From Kuafuiihalomonas sp964473255 (GTDB lineage: Bacteria > Myxococcota > Kuafuiibacteriia > Kuafuiibacteriales > Kuafuiibacteriaceae): a stretch of 64,000 nucleotides of DNA. Positions 15,962 through 25,760 of the stretch are shown here, piece after piece. Where the stretch lies: the NCBI GenBank assembly GCA_964473255.1, contig CAYYOT010000001.1:124001-188000 (forward strand). The letters run 5' to 3'. Below the pieces are notes generated by a model, which was not told the DNA's origin, ran no database searches, and saw only the letters and a program-made list of their open reading frames with translations. A program made the position numbers and the translations under genes. The number at the start of each line of letters is the position of its first letter. Within the stretch, counting starts at the first letter, position 1.

Positions 15962-16828
15962 ATGCCAGTGTGGTCCTATCCGGTGGCTCTCGCCACCATA
16001 TCGCTGCTCGTAATGACGCTCGAATGGCGGTGGCCGGCGCGCCCCGACCAGTCGAAACTGCGCAAAGGCTTGTTGAGTGATGTCCTCTACCTGGTGTTCA
16101 ACGGCCAGTTCTTGGGGCTCGCGCTGGCCTCGCTCGCCGGGTGGCTGGTCCTTCCGTTGCTCGACAGTCTGATGACGGCGCTCGGCTGGTCGGCATGGCG
16201 GGAGGTTCGATTCGCCGAGACCTGGTCTCTGTGGCTTCAGATTCCCTTCGTGCTGGTCGGTCTCGACTTCCTTCAGTGGTGCGTGCACCGGTTGCTCCAT
16301 GGCGTTTCCTGGCTGTGGCCGACGCACCAGGTTCACCACTCGGTCGCCGACGGAGAAATGGACTGGATCGTTTCCTTCCGGTTTCAGTGGACGGAAGTCG
16401 TGGTCTACCGGACCGTCCAGTATCTCCCGCTGGTTCTGTTCGGATTCTCGAACGTTGCGCTGTTCGTCCACGCGGTGTTCGGCACTCTGATCGGCCACCT
16501 GAATCACGCGAATCTGGCCTGGGACTACGGTCCTCTCCGCTACGTCCTGAACAATCCGAAGATGCACTTGTGGCATCACGACTACGACGCGCGTCGGGTC
16601 GTGAATTTCGGCATCATTTTCAGCTCCTGGGACTGGATGTTCGGCACCGCCGACGTACCCGACCATCCTCCGCGGAAGCTCGGCTTTCCCGGGTCCGAAG
16701 CGCTGCCCCGTGGCTTTTGGGCGCAGGCGCTCCATCCGGTCACTCGGGCTTCGTTGCCCGGATGGCTGGCCAGCGCTCTCGGAATTCTCGCCATCGGGGG
16801 GTTCATGGCGCTCGCGCTCCGATACTGA
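15962..16828 (+). CDS. Sterol desaturase / fatty acid hydroxylase superfamily membrane enzyme
   Basis: 288 aa integral membrane di-iron oxygenase. The three histidine clusters are present: HRLLH, HQVHHS (after WLWPT) and HLWHHDYD, plus a further His in GHLNHANL. There are four to five hydrophobic segments (about residues 5-20, 40-62, 85-103, 150-175 and 265-285). Members hydroxylate or desaturate sterols, fatty acids, carotenoids or lipid head groups, using O2 and an electron donor. The substrate cannot be read from sequence. ATG at 15962 follows the lipoprotein stop by nine bases with no clear Shine-Dalgarno. The next gene is convergent and starts its stop region 13 bases on. Confidence 0.9.
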   Translation: MPVWSYPVALATISLLVMTLEWRWPARPDQSKLRKGLLSDVLYLVFNGQFLGLALASLAGWLVLPLLDSLMTALGWSAWREVRFAETWSLWLQIPFVLVGLDFLQWCVHRLLHGVSWLWPTHQVHHSVADGEMDWIVSFRFQWTEVVVYRTVQYLPLVLFGFSNVALFVHAVFGTLIGHLNHANLAWDYGPLRYVLNNPKMHLWHHDYDARRVVNFGIIFSSWDWMFGTADVPDHPPRKLGFPGSEALPRGFWAQALHPVTRASLPGWLASALGILAIGGFMALALRY

Positions 16829-16841
16829 ACGGGCCGTCGGG

Positions 16842-17867
16842 TCAGGGGCTGGGCACCCAGTACGTCTCCAGCAGAGTGCGCATCTCCGTGTCGCGCATCG
16901 AGAAGTCTCGCTGGAACATGTTCCATCCCGGGATCCACTTCCACCAGAACATCCCGATGACGAAGTCCCGCGACGGCGTGACTCTCAGAACGACGTCGGT
17001 CAGCAGGGTTCGAAGACGGATCGCCTCGGCGCTCGAGTCACGTTCCGCCTTCCAAGGCTCGGACGCGGCGTTCAGGCTGCGCGTAAAGCCGACCTCCGCG
17101 AGGACCACCGGCCGACCGTACCGCTTGGACGCGCCTTCCAGCAGGTCGAGCACCGCAACCCACCGCGCCTCGAGCTGTTCGGCCGTCGATTTTCGATCCC
17201 CCAGCGGAAAGTAGGACTGCACTCCGATGCTGTCGAGTGCGTCCCAGAAGGGTACGCGGTCGAAGCCGTCCCAGTTGGCCGCATAGGTGAGGTGTCCCGA
17301 ATAGACTCGACGGACCGCAGCAATGATCCGGCGCCACTCTTTTTCGAATCGCACGCTCTTCTCCAGCTCGGTCCCCACAGCCATGGCTGGGATGCCGTTG
17401 GACTCCGCGAATCGGGCCTGGTCCACGATGAAGTCCTCGTAGTCGCGAAAGAATACGTCCCACTCCTCTCGGGTCTCGAAGTCGATCGCGCCCCGCCAGC
17501 TGAAGTTGCCCCAGTACGACAGATGAGGTTTGAGAAACATCTGCAAGCCCGCCTGCTGGACGATATCGGCGCTGCGCTCCAGGTAGCCGGTCGCATTGGC
17601 CGGGGTGAAGGTCACCCGGCCGTCGCGATGGATCCGCGCGTAAGGGTGGATTTGGACCCAGGTGGCGCCCAGGCTCCGCAGCTCCTCGACCGCGTCGACC
17701 ATCTCGCCGCTGCCCCAGATTCGACCGTACCCTGGACAGGAAACGACGATTCCTTGGGCCAGGCCGAAAGCCGGCACGGCTTCGAGCGAGACCACGAGGG
17801 CGACGATCAGAGCGAAACCAGCGGCCCGACTGCGCACGGACAGCATCCTGCACGAGGCCGAGGACAT
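16842..17867 (-). CDS. Glycoside hydrolase-like TIM-barrel protein (GH113-like), secreted
   Basis: About 341 aa from ATG at 17867; in-frame alternatives are GTG 17900 and ATG 17846. An N-terminal signal peptide (hydrophobic ALIVALVVSL, cleavage near VPAFGLAQG) leads to a (beta/alpha)8 barrel. Opening strand features are GATWVQIHPYARI and FLKPHLSYWG. The probable acid/base Glu is in AVGTELEK and the probable nucleophile Glu is in VLAEVGFTRS, in the spacing seen in GH113/clan GH-A. The tail contains FVIGMFWWKWIPGW. GH113 members known to me are beta-mannanases, so mannan or another polysaccharide is a guess, not a call. It diverges from the SPFH lipoprotein gene. Confidence 0.75.
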   Translation of the reverse strand: MSSASCRMLSVRSRAAGFALIVALVVSLEAVPAFGLAQGIVVSCPGYGRIWGSGEMVDAVEELRSLGATWVQIHPYARIHRDGRVTFTPANATGYLERSADIVQQAGLQMFLKPHLSYWGNFSWRGAIDFETREEWDVFFRDYEDFIVDQARFAESNGIPAMAVGTELEKSVRFEKEWRRIIAAVRRVYSGHLTYAANWDGFDRVPFWDALDSIGVQSYFPLGDRKSTAEQLEARWVAVLDLLEGASKRYGRPVVLAEVGFTRSLNAASEPWKAERDSSAEAIRLRTLLTDVVLRVTPSRDFVIGMFWWKWIPGWNMFQRDFSMRDTEMRTLLETYWVPSP

Positions 17868-17931
17868 GCCCAAGCAGCTTCGGCGTTGCCCAGAACCCAC
17901 CGGTCATGCTTCGTGCGATCAGGAATTATCG

Positions 17932-18702
17932 ATGAATGCGTTAAGGGTATCGACACTTCTGGCTGTGATGACCGTAGGCTGTACGGTCATCGAAGACGGC
18001 GAGGTAGGCGTCACCAAATCGTTCGGTTCCATCGCCGACACTCCCATACCTCAAGGCGTGGCCCTGGTCTTTCCGGTCGCGCGGGAAGTGGAGATCTGGA
18101 ACGTGAAGCTTCAGGAGAAGAAGGAGCAAGCGCAGGTGCCGTCCTCGGAGGGACTGATCGTCGGTCTCGATACGTCGCTCCTCTTCCAGGTGCGCTCCGA
18201 GGCTGCCCCAAAGCTGCGGAAGACGGTCGGTCGCGACTTCGAGAAGGTCCTCATCCAGCCGTACTTCAGAAACGCTGTCCGCGACGTCGTCAGCGGCTAT
18301 CAAGTGAAGAACATCTACAGCGAGCAGGGGCGTAAGGAGATCGCTCGGCGCGTCGAAGAGTCTCTGACCGAGAATCTCGAGCCCCGTGGCATCGAGATCG
18401 TCGAAGTCCTTCTTCGGGACGTGCAGCTGCCCACCAAGTTCAAGGAGAGTATCGAAGCCAAGCTGACCGCCGAGCAGAAAGCCGAGCAGAAGAAGTTCGA
18501 GCTGGAACAGGCCAAGCGGGATGCCGAGATCGAGATCGCTCGGGCGGAAGGTGCGGCGCAGGCTCAGGAAATCGTGAACACCACCCTGACCCAAAGCTAC
18601 CTTCAGTACCTCTGGATCAAGACGCTGGCCGAGAATCCGAACGTGATCTACGTGGCCACCGAGGCCAATCTCCCCCTCTTCAAAACGGCGAATCCCCGCT
18701 GA
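17932..18702 (+). CDS. SPFH/prohibitin-family lipoprotein
   Basis: 256 aa. Instead of the usual membrane helix the N-terminus is NALRVSTLLAVMTVGC, a lipoprotein signal, so the SPFH domain should be periplasmic or at the outer membrane rather than cytoplasmic. The SPFH/Band 7 core (about 25-180) includes DGEVGVTKSFG, LVFPVAREVEIWNVK and EVLLRDVQLPTKFKESIEAK. A C-terminal Lys/Glu/Ala coiled coil (KLTAEQKAEQKKFELEQAKR) precedes the end, as in prohibitins that form rings. ATG at 17932 has AGGA eight bases upstream. The 3' end overlaps the convergent pcp gene by 23 bases. Function is probably scaffolding or protease modulation by family analogy. Confidence 0.88.
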   Translation: MNALRVSTLLAVMTVGCTVIEDGEVGVTKSFGSIADTPIPQGVALVFPVAREVEIWNVKLQEKKEQAQVPSSEGLIVGLDTSLLFQVRSEAAPKLRKTVGRDFEKVLIQPYFRNAVRDVVSGYQVKNIYSEQGRKEIARRVEESLTENLEPRGIEIVEVLLRDVQLPTKFKESIEAKLTAEQKAEQKKFELEQAKRDAEIEIARAEGAAQAQEIVNTTLTQSYLQYLWIKTLAENPNVIYVATEANLPLFKTANPR

Positions 18703-19297
18703 CCCGCGAGGTCGGCCGGGACCACGCCCGGGTCGTTTCGAGGGCCAGCTCGACCGCGCGCACCAGCTCGGTCAGCGGCATGAAGCCTTCCAGCCCGAGC
18801 TGTTCGGCCAGGATCTCATCCGGTGGGACGTGCATGAAGCCCGTCGCCGCGGTCCGGGGAAGATGGAACAGACTCTCGTACATCACCTGATTGCAAAGGA
18901 ATCGACCGGCGTTCCGACTCAGTGATGCCTCGATGCCGGCCGCCCTCAGCCGAGGCTCGATGACGTCGGTAGGAATCCGGCTCCCGAGGAGCGCCGGACC
19001 GCCGTCCACGACCGGCTGGTCGACGATGGTTCGACCCGCGTTGTCGGGAATGCGGAAGCTCCGGATGTTCTCGGCTCGGGTCTCGAGCGCGATGTGGGAC
19101 GCCCTTTCGGCGACCCCCAGGTGGAGCACGATGTCGGGCTCACTCGCCCAGATGTCCTGCAGCGTCGGCCGAACGGCCTCCGTGTCCACGGGCAGGATGC
19201 GGGTCCCGACCGGCGGACCGAGGGCCTCGATGATCCGGACGGTCGGATTCGAGGGCACGCCAGAAAAGGCCTCGAAACCCGTCACGATGACGTTCAC
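18680..19297 (-). CDS. pcp: Pyroglutamyl-peptidase I (family C15)
   Basis: 205 aa cytoplasmic cysteine peptidase that removes N-terminal pyroglutamate. The C15 triad is visible: Glu in ALETRAENIRSF, Cys in NAGRFLCNQVMY and His in TGFMHVP. The opening VIVTGFEAFSGVPSNPT is the family signature. GTG at 19297 is chosen because it gives the family length and overlaps the TGA of the upstream MMPL gene (GTGA). Coupling of a cytoplasmic peptidase to a membrane exporter is odd and may simply reflect operon packing. The C-terminus overlaps the convergent SPFH gene. Confidence 0.93.
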   Translation of the reverse strand: MNVIVTGFEAFSGVPSNPTVRIIEALGPPVGTRILPVDTEAVRPTLQDIWASEPDIVLHLGVAERASHIALETRAENIRSFRIPDNAGRTIVDQPVVDGGPALLGSRIPTDVIEPRLRAAGIEASLSRNAGRFLCNQVMYESLFHLPRTAATGFMHVPPDEILAEQLGLEGFMPLTELVRAVELALETTRAWSRPTSRVSGDSPF

Positions 19298-21459
19298 GGA
19301 GCCAGCGTACCAGGGCTTTCGCTGCTCGTCTCGGGGTTTGCTCGTCCGAGAAGGGCGGGGAGCAGCATGAGATCGCCCAACAAGGCTGCGAGCATCGCGG
19401 TCGACGCCAAGAGACCAAAAGCCCAGGTTGGTCGGAAGTCGCCAGGAATGAGCGATGAAAAGCCGAGGGCGATCGTCAGCGAGGTGATGATGATCGCCGG
19501 ACCAGCCTTTTCCGCGGCCGCGACGAGCGAGCCCCCTCGCCATGCCAACAGGTAGTGAAGGGTGTCATCGACGGCGATGCCCAAGCTGAGGGCGGCGACC
19601 ATGCAGGTTCCGAGATCCAGCGGAAGACCGGTCAGCTGCATCACGGCGAAGACCACTGCGACGGGCAACAGGTTGGGCAAGAGCGCGATCGACGCCACCC
19701 GCCATGAACGCAGAACCACGAGCATCACGAGCTGCATGACTACGGCTGTTGCGCCGAGGCTGCGGACCAACGTGCGAAGCAGCGATCGCTGCGCCGCCAG
19801 GACGAGGCGATAGGTTCCGGTGACGGTGACCTCGCCGAGGTCCGAGCCGAAGTTCTTCTCAGCGAGCGACGTGACCGTCTCACTGATTCGGTCCACGCCG
19901 TCGGCGTCGACCGTCCGAATGAGAAACGAGCAGCGGATCGTCTTCCCGTCGCTCGTTCCGAACGCGCGCCGAACCGGGGAGCCTTCGCCCCAGACGCGCT
20001 CCGTCGTGAGTGGATCTGGGGGAACCGGTCGGCCCGTTGCGGCATGGCCGGCCTCGAGGAGGAAGAGCGAAGGGTCGATGTGAGTCGTGACCTCCGGAAG
20101 GCGCTCGACTTCTTCGGCGAACCGGGCGAGCTGCTCCACGTCTTCCGGTGCTCCGGTCCACGGCGCTTGGCGCCGAAGCAACACCTCGAGACTCTGGAGG
20201 CCGATGTCCTGCGCTTCGATCGCGTCATGGTCACGTCGCAGGTCGCTGCTGGCCGCAAAGTAGTTGATCGCATGAGCATCGATCTCGAGGGCGGCACCCG
20301 AGACGGCTCCCAAGGTCAGGGTCCCAAGGCCGATCGCGATCACCGGCCAGCGGTACTCGATGCTCAGCCGAACCAACCGGGCCGCGTCGCGCGCCAGCCG
20401 ACGCTCGGAAGCCGGGCGGCCGGGGGGAAGGAAGGAAAGCAGTGCGGGTACGAGGCCCAGCATCACGGGGATGCCGAGAGTGAGCTCGAGCGCGGTCAGG
20501 AGGCCGAAGTCACGGATGGGGACGAGCGGCGAGAGGGCGAGGCTCCCGAATCCCGCCGCCGTCGTTAGCAGTGACCATCGGATTGCGGGACCGCGCTCCT
20601 GGACCGTGCGGAGCGCGGCCGGCGAGCTCCCGAGCTCGGCCGCCGATCGGGTCCAGCCGTCCACGACATGGATGCTCGCCGCGAGGAGTAGAACGAAGGC
20701 GATCGGACGATGAACGACGACCAACACGTTCACCGTTCCGCCGAGCGCTCCATAGGCGCGGTCCGTTCCCAACACCACGAGGCCGACCGCGCACAGGACG
20801 ATGAGCACCGGGCCCGGACGACGAAAGATGACGAAAAGGAGAAGCGCCGACAGACCGATGACCGCCGGTAAGGCGCGCGTCTCGACCATCCGCCCCGCTT
20901 CGTCGATCGCGGCCCCGAGGACTGCGGTCCCCGCAGCCTGAACCTCGACGCCCATCTTGCTGCCCGCCTCGCGGATCGTCTGCAGCGTTGCCGGCAGCAT
21001 CGCCCCCGTGGCGTCGGGAGGGAGCAGCGCCCAGAGGTGCGCCATCGGAGGATCCAGCTGCAGAAGGCCCAGCTCGCGATTCAGCGGCCCGTCCAACCGG
21101 GCCGCCAGGCGCTCGAGGACGTCCGGCTCGAGGTCGGGGTCGCGCAGGACCTCGAGCGTGCTCGGGTAGGCCGTCGACGCGGTGAGCACCACCGCAGCCG
21201 GGCTGGCGCGCAGGGCCTGGTGAATCGAGTCGACGACGTCTAGCAGGGCGAAACGATCCGGGCCATGCGCCTGGACCAGCGTCAGGTCGTCCGAGCCGAA
21301 GGCTTGCCGAAAGCGCAGGTAGTCGGACACCTCGGGGGCGTCCGAGGCCAGGAGGGCGACGACCGAGTTGTCGGTGGGGGGCATCCGCCCGCCGACGATT
21401 GCGAGCGTGAGGAGCGCGGCCGTGCCCCAGCCCATCCGCTGCCAGCGGGGCACGCTCAC
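19294..21459 (-). CDS. MMPL/RND-superfamily membrane transporter
   Basis: 721 aa. One N-terminal membrane helix (about 10-26) is followed by a large periplasmic loop, then a block of helices (about 190-345) and one near 375. A second loop and a final helix block (about 555-705) complete the twofold RND plan. Charged residues inside helices, such as HVVDGW in the first block and the GIAVDDTLHYLL motif in the second, are typical of proton-driven MMPL/SSD proteins. Family members move lipids, hopanoids or other hydrophobic compounds. GTG at 21459 lies four bases after the FKBP gene stop. The cargo is unknown; the operon adds a lipoprotein with two FKBP domains upstream and pcp downstream. Confidence 0.88.
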   Translation of the reverse strand: MSVPRWQRMGWGTAALLTLAIVGGRMPPTDNSVVALLASDAPEVSDYLRFRQAFGSDDLTLVQAHGPDRFALLDVVDSIHQALRASPAAVVLTASTAYPSTLEVLRDPDLEPDVLERLAARLDGPLNRELGLLQLDPPMAHLWALLPPDATGAMLPATLQTIREAGSKMGVEVQAAGTAVLGAAIDEAGRMVETRALPAVIGLSALLLFVIFRRPGPVLIVLCAVGLVVLGTDRAYGALGGTVNVLVVVHRPIAFVLLLAASIHVVDGWTRSAAELGSSPAALRTVQERGPAIRWSLLTTAAGFGSLALSPLVPIRDFGLLTALELTLGIPVMLGLVPALLSFLPPGRPASERRLARDAARLVRLSIEYRWPVIAIGLGTLTLGAVSGAALEIDAHAINYFAASSDLRRDHDAIEAQDIGLQSLEVLLRRQAPWTGAPEDVEQLARFAEEVERLPEVTTHIDPSLFLLEAGHAATGRPVPPDPLTTERVWGEGSPVRRAFGTSDGKTIRCSFLIRTVDADGVDRISETVTSLAEKNFGSDLGEVTVTGTYRLVLAAQRSLLRTLVRSLGATAVVMQLVMLVVLRSWRVASIALLPNLLPVAVVFAVMQLTGLPLDLGTCMVAALSLGIAVDDTLHYLLAWRGGSLVAAAEKAGPAIIITSLTIALGFSSLIPGDFRPTWAFGLLASTAMLAALLGDLMLLPALLGRANPETSSESPGTLAP

Positions 21460-21463
21460 GCGG

Positions 21464-22384
<921 letters not shown>

Positions 22385-22498
22385 GGCGGCGGACCCTAGC
22401 AGTCTGTGGCAGGGGTTGCGACCACCCAATTCACCGTTTGTCGGCAGCCCCCGCTCTCGTGTTGTGGCTCTTTGGGCAAAGCGATAGGACAGCGCTTG

Positions 22499-25400
22499 AT
22501 GACCCGAGGTTTGAGCGAGCTCGCCAGCTCCAACCTGAGTTTCGTCGAGGACCTGTACGCTCAGTATCGACAGGACCCGTCCGCCGTCCCCGAAGACTGG
22601 CGGAGGGTGTTCGAGCAGGTCGATGCCGACGCGAACGGTCACCCTGCTCGGGTGGCTCCCAGCTTCCTTGCGCACTCGATTTTCAACCCCGCCGGCGCCG
22701 GCGGCAACGGGGTCGGTGAAGCCGGTCCTTCGACCGTCGCTCCGGAGTATCCGCTCCCCAAGACGTACGACGCGAGCGCCGATGACGCCCACTTGGGTTT
22801 CTTGGGTTCGCTGCAGCTCTTCCGGGACCTGAGCCCGGCGGAGCTCGCTGCCATCGCCCAACTGGCAGACGATCTCGAGTTCTCCGACGGCCACGTTATC
22901 GCTCACGAGGGAGAGATCGGGACCGATCTGTACGTCGTGACCGAGGGCTCGGTGGAGGTGCGCAAGCAAGGCCAGTTCGTAGCTCAGCTAGGCGTGGGGG
23001 AGGTCGTCGGTGAAATGTCGGTCTTCGATCAGCAGCCGCGTTCGGCCGACATCGTGGTGCGCGGATCGTCCCGGCTCTTGCGCATCCGCGGCGATGCGCT
23101 GGTCGCACTGCTCGACAGCGATGGTCGGTTGGCCCATAGCTTCATCCGCGTTCTCACGCGGCGCCTGCGAGAGAGTTCGAGTCGCCAGGACCGCGTCGAC
23201 CAGTTGATCCGCGCTTACCGTGTTCGCGGCCACCTCATGGCCGAGCTCGATCCTTTGGGCCTGCCCAAGGAAGTCTATCCCGAACTCAACCCGGCTTATT
23301 ACGGCTTCGGTCAAGAAGACCTCGATACGTACTTCTCTTCGAACACGATCCCCGGAAGCTCCACGATGCGCCTTCGCGATATCCTGGAGCATCTGCGCAA
23401 TACGTATTGTCGCTCGATCGGTGTTCAGTTCATGCACATCGACGACATCCGCATCAAAATGTGGCTCCAAGACAAGATGGAGGGTACCCAGAACACCCGC
23501 CACCTATCGACGGATGAGCAGGTCCGAATCCTCACCAAGCTGACCGACGGCGAAATCTTCGAGCAGTTCATCCACAAGAAGTTCGTGGGCGCAAAGCGCT
23601 TCTCGTTGGAGGGTGCAGAGAGTCTGATTCCGCTGCTCGACATGGCCATCGAGGACGCCGGAGATCGGGGCATCGATGAGATCGTCATCGGCATGGCTCA
23701 CCGCGGACGCCTCAATGTCCTGGCCAACATCATGGGCAAGAGCCCCAGTCAGATCTTCCGCGAGTTCGACGACTCCAACCCCGACAAATTGCTCGGCCGC
23801 GGAGACGTGAAGTATCACCTCGGCTACAGCTCGGATCGAGTCACGAGCTCCGGGCACAAGGTTCACCTGTCGCTGACCTTCAATCCGAGCCACCTAGAGT
23901 TCGTGCACCCGGTCGTAATGGGGCGCGTTCGCGCCAAGCAGGACCGCTACCATGATGCCGCCCGCCGACGAGGTATGGGGATCGTCATCCATGGCGATGC
24001 CGCGTTCGCCGCGCAGGGCATCGTGGCTGAGGCACTGAACATGAGCGAACTCGCCGGCTACGAGACCGGCGGTACGCTCCACATCATCGTCAACAATCAG
24101 ATCGGATTCACGACCTCGCCGGTCGAGGGGCGGTCTTCGCCCTACGCGACCGACGTCGCCAAGATGCTCCAAGTGCCCATCATTCACGTTAATGGTGAGC
24201 ATCCCGAGGCGGTGGCGCAGGCGATCTATCTCGCACTCGAATTTCGCGCCGAGTTCCATAAAGACGTCGTGATCGACATGTACTGCTATCGTCGATACGG
24301 ACACAACGAGGGCGACGAACCGGCCTTCACCCAGCCTGTGCTCTATAAGCACATCCGCAAGCGCAAGAGCGTTCGCGAAGGGTATCTCGACAACCTGTAC
24401 AAGCTGGGGAGCATAACGCCCGAGCAAGCCGACCGCGTCGCCATCGAGCGAAGAGAGGCCCTCGAAAAGGACCTGGGGGCGGCGAGGGCCGACGACTACC
24501 AGACGGTCGATCTCATGTCGGGTCAGGGGTTTTGGCGGGACTACTCCGGCGGAGCCGACCGATCCGTGGAGGAAGTCGAGACCTGCATCTCAGGGGAGCG
24601 AGCCGAGCGGCTACTCCGGGCCCTCAATCACGTACCGCATGGGTTCGCGCCGCATCCCAAGTTTCGGCGTCTCATCACGCATCGCGAGGAAATGGCGGCA
24701 GGCGAGCGGCCGCTCGACTGGGCGGCGGGAGAGGCGCTGGCCTTTGCCAGTCTCCTCGACGAGGGCCGACCCGTACGCCTGAGCGGACAGGACAGCGAAC
24801 GCGGAACGTTCAGTCATCGCCATTCCGTTCTTCACGACTACGAATCCGGGCAGAGATACATCCCGCTGAGGAACATCGGGCCCAACCAGGGGCGCTTCGA
24901 AGTGCGGAACTCCCCCTTGTCCGAGAACGCCGTGCTCGGATTCGAATACGGGTACAGCCTCGACTACCCCGAAGCCCTGGTCCTCTGGGAAGCTCAGTTC
25001 GGCGACTTCATGAATGGCGCCCAGGTCATCATCGACCAGTTCATCACGAGTGGGGAAGACAAGTGGCGTCGATTGTCGGGCTTGGGACTGCTCTTGCCCC
25101 ATGGCTTCGAAGGCCAGGGACCGGAGCACTCGAGCGCTCGCCTGGAGCGGTTCTTGATGGCGTCCGCCGACGACAACATCCAGGTGTGCAACCTGACGAC
25201 GCCCGCCCAGTTGTTCCACGTGCTGCGGCGCCAGGTGCTGCGCAAGTATCGAAAGCCACTCATCATCATGTCGCCCAAGAGCTTGCTGCGTAGTCCCGCT
25301 GCCGTGAGTCCATTGAGCGATTTCATCGAAGGCGGATTCCAGCGGATCATGCCGGATGCCATCCCCGTGGATCCTTCTGGCGTTCGCCGCGTGCTCCTCA

Positions 25401-25759
25401 CCAGCGGCAAGGTGTATTTCGAGCTTGCGGACCGCCGGCGTGAGCGCGGGGTCGACGACGTGGCGATATTGCGGTTGGAGCAGTTCTACCCGCTGAATCC
25501 CGAGCATCTCCGGGCCGCGCTGTCGCCCTACTCGGACGCGGTCGAAGTCGTCTGGGTCCAGGAAGAACCGCTGAACATGGGCGCCTGGTTCTTCTTGCGC
25601 ATGCGGCTCGGAGACGATGCTCTCGGCGGCCGCTCATTGCGGGTGATCGCACGCCCGGCCTCCGCCAGCCCGGCTACGGGCTCGGCTGCTGCCCACAAGC
25701 TCGAGCAAGAGCACATCCTCGAACAGGCCTTCGCGGCCGAGCCGGAAGGCGAAACCTAA
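22499..25759 (+). CDS. sucA: 2-oxoglutarate dehydrogenase E1 with an embedded cyclic-nucleotide-binding domain
   Basis: 1086 aa from ATG 22499 (frame open back to 22406). E1 decarboxylates 2-oxoglutarate with thiamine diphosphate and passes succinyl to E2. The N-terminal OGDH motif is SNLSFVEDLYAQYRQDP (11-27) and WRRVFEQ. The dehydrogenase body starts about residue 231 (DRVDQLIRAYRVRGHLMAEL) and carries GMAHRGRLNVL, the TPP/Mg site GDAAFAAQG (about 498) with NNQIGFTT (about 530), and the transketolase-like C-domain. Between them, residues about 98-228 form a complete CNB domain: FRDLSPAELAAIAQLADDL, LYVVTEGSVEVRKQGQ, and phosphate-binding cassette GEMSVFDQQPRSAD with E172 and R181, the residues that bind cyclic nucleotide in CRP/PKA-type domains. 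Ordinary E1 is about 930 aa; the insert accounts for the excess. sucB follows after one base. Confidence 0.95.
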   Translation: MTRGLSELASSNLSFVEDLYAQYRQDPSAVPEDWRRVFEQVDADANGHPARVAPSFLAHSIFNPAGAGGNGVGEAGPSTVAPEYPLPKTYDASADDAHLGFLGSLQLFRDLSPAELAAIAQLADDLEFSDGHVIAHEGEIGTDLYVVTEGSVEVRKQGQFVAQLGVGEVVGEMSVFDQQPRSADIVVRGSSRLLRIRGDALVALLDSDGRLAHSFIRVLTRRLRESSSRQDRVDQLIRAYRVRGHLMAELDPLGLPKEVYPELNPAYYGFGQEDLDTYFSSNTIPGSSTMRLRDILEHLRNTYCRSIGVQFMHIDDIRIKMWLQDKMEGTQNTRHLSTDEQVRILTKLTDGEIFEQFIHKKFVGAKRFSLEGAESLIPLLDMAIEDAGDRGIDEIVIGMAHRGRLNVLANIMGKSPSQIFREFDDSNPDKLLGRGDVKYHLGYSSDRVTSSGHKVHLSLTFNPSHLEFVHPVVMGRVRAKQDRYHDAARRRGMGIVIHGDAAFAAQGIVAEALNMSELAGYETGGTLHIIVNNQIGFTTSPVEGRSSPYATDVAKMLQVPIIHVNGEHPEAVAQAIYLALEFRAEFHKDVVIDMYCYRRYGHNEGDEPAFTQPVLYKHIRKRKSVREGYLDNLYKLGSITPEQADRVAIERREALEKDLGAARADDYQTVDLMSGQGFWRDYSGGADRSVEEVETCISGERAERLLRALNHVPHGFAPHPKFRRLITHREEMAAGERPLDWAAGEALAFASLLDEGRPVRLSGQDSERGTFSHRHSVLHDYESGQRYIPLRNIGPNQGRFEVRNSPLSENAVLGFEYGYSLDYPEALVLWEAQFGDFMNGAQVIIDQFITSGEDKWRRLSGLGLLLPHGFEGQGPEHSSARLERFLMASADDNIQVCNLTTPAQLFHVLRRQVLRKYRKPLIIMSPKSLLRSPAAVSPLSDFIEGGFQRIMPDAIPVDPSGVRRVLLTSGKVYFELADRRRERGVDDVAILRLEQFYPLNPEHLRAALSPYSDAVEVVWVQEEPLNMGAWFFLRMRLGDDALGGRSLRVIARPASASPATGSAAAHKLEQEHILEQAFAAEPEGET

Positions 25760-25760
25760 G

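Noticed and set aside
14697..16013. Plus-strand frame of about 438 codons across the riboswitch, NUDIX and lipoprotein genes
   Set aside because: It would run through the SAM riboswitch and antisense to a NUDIX gene with an intact box; no protein family fits.
22406..22498. N-terminal extension of SucA from 22406
   Set aside because: The extra 31 residues (CRQPPLSCCGSLGKAIG and so on) do not match OGDH, and ATG 22499 is followed directly by the conserved N-terminal motif.
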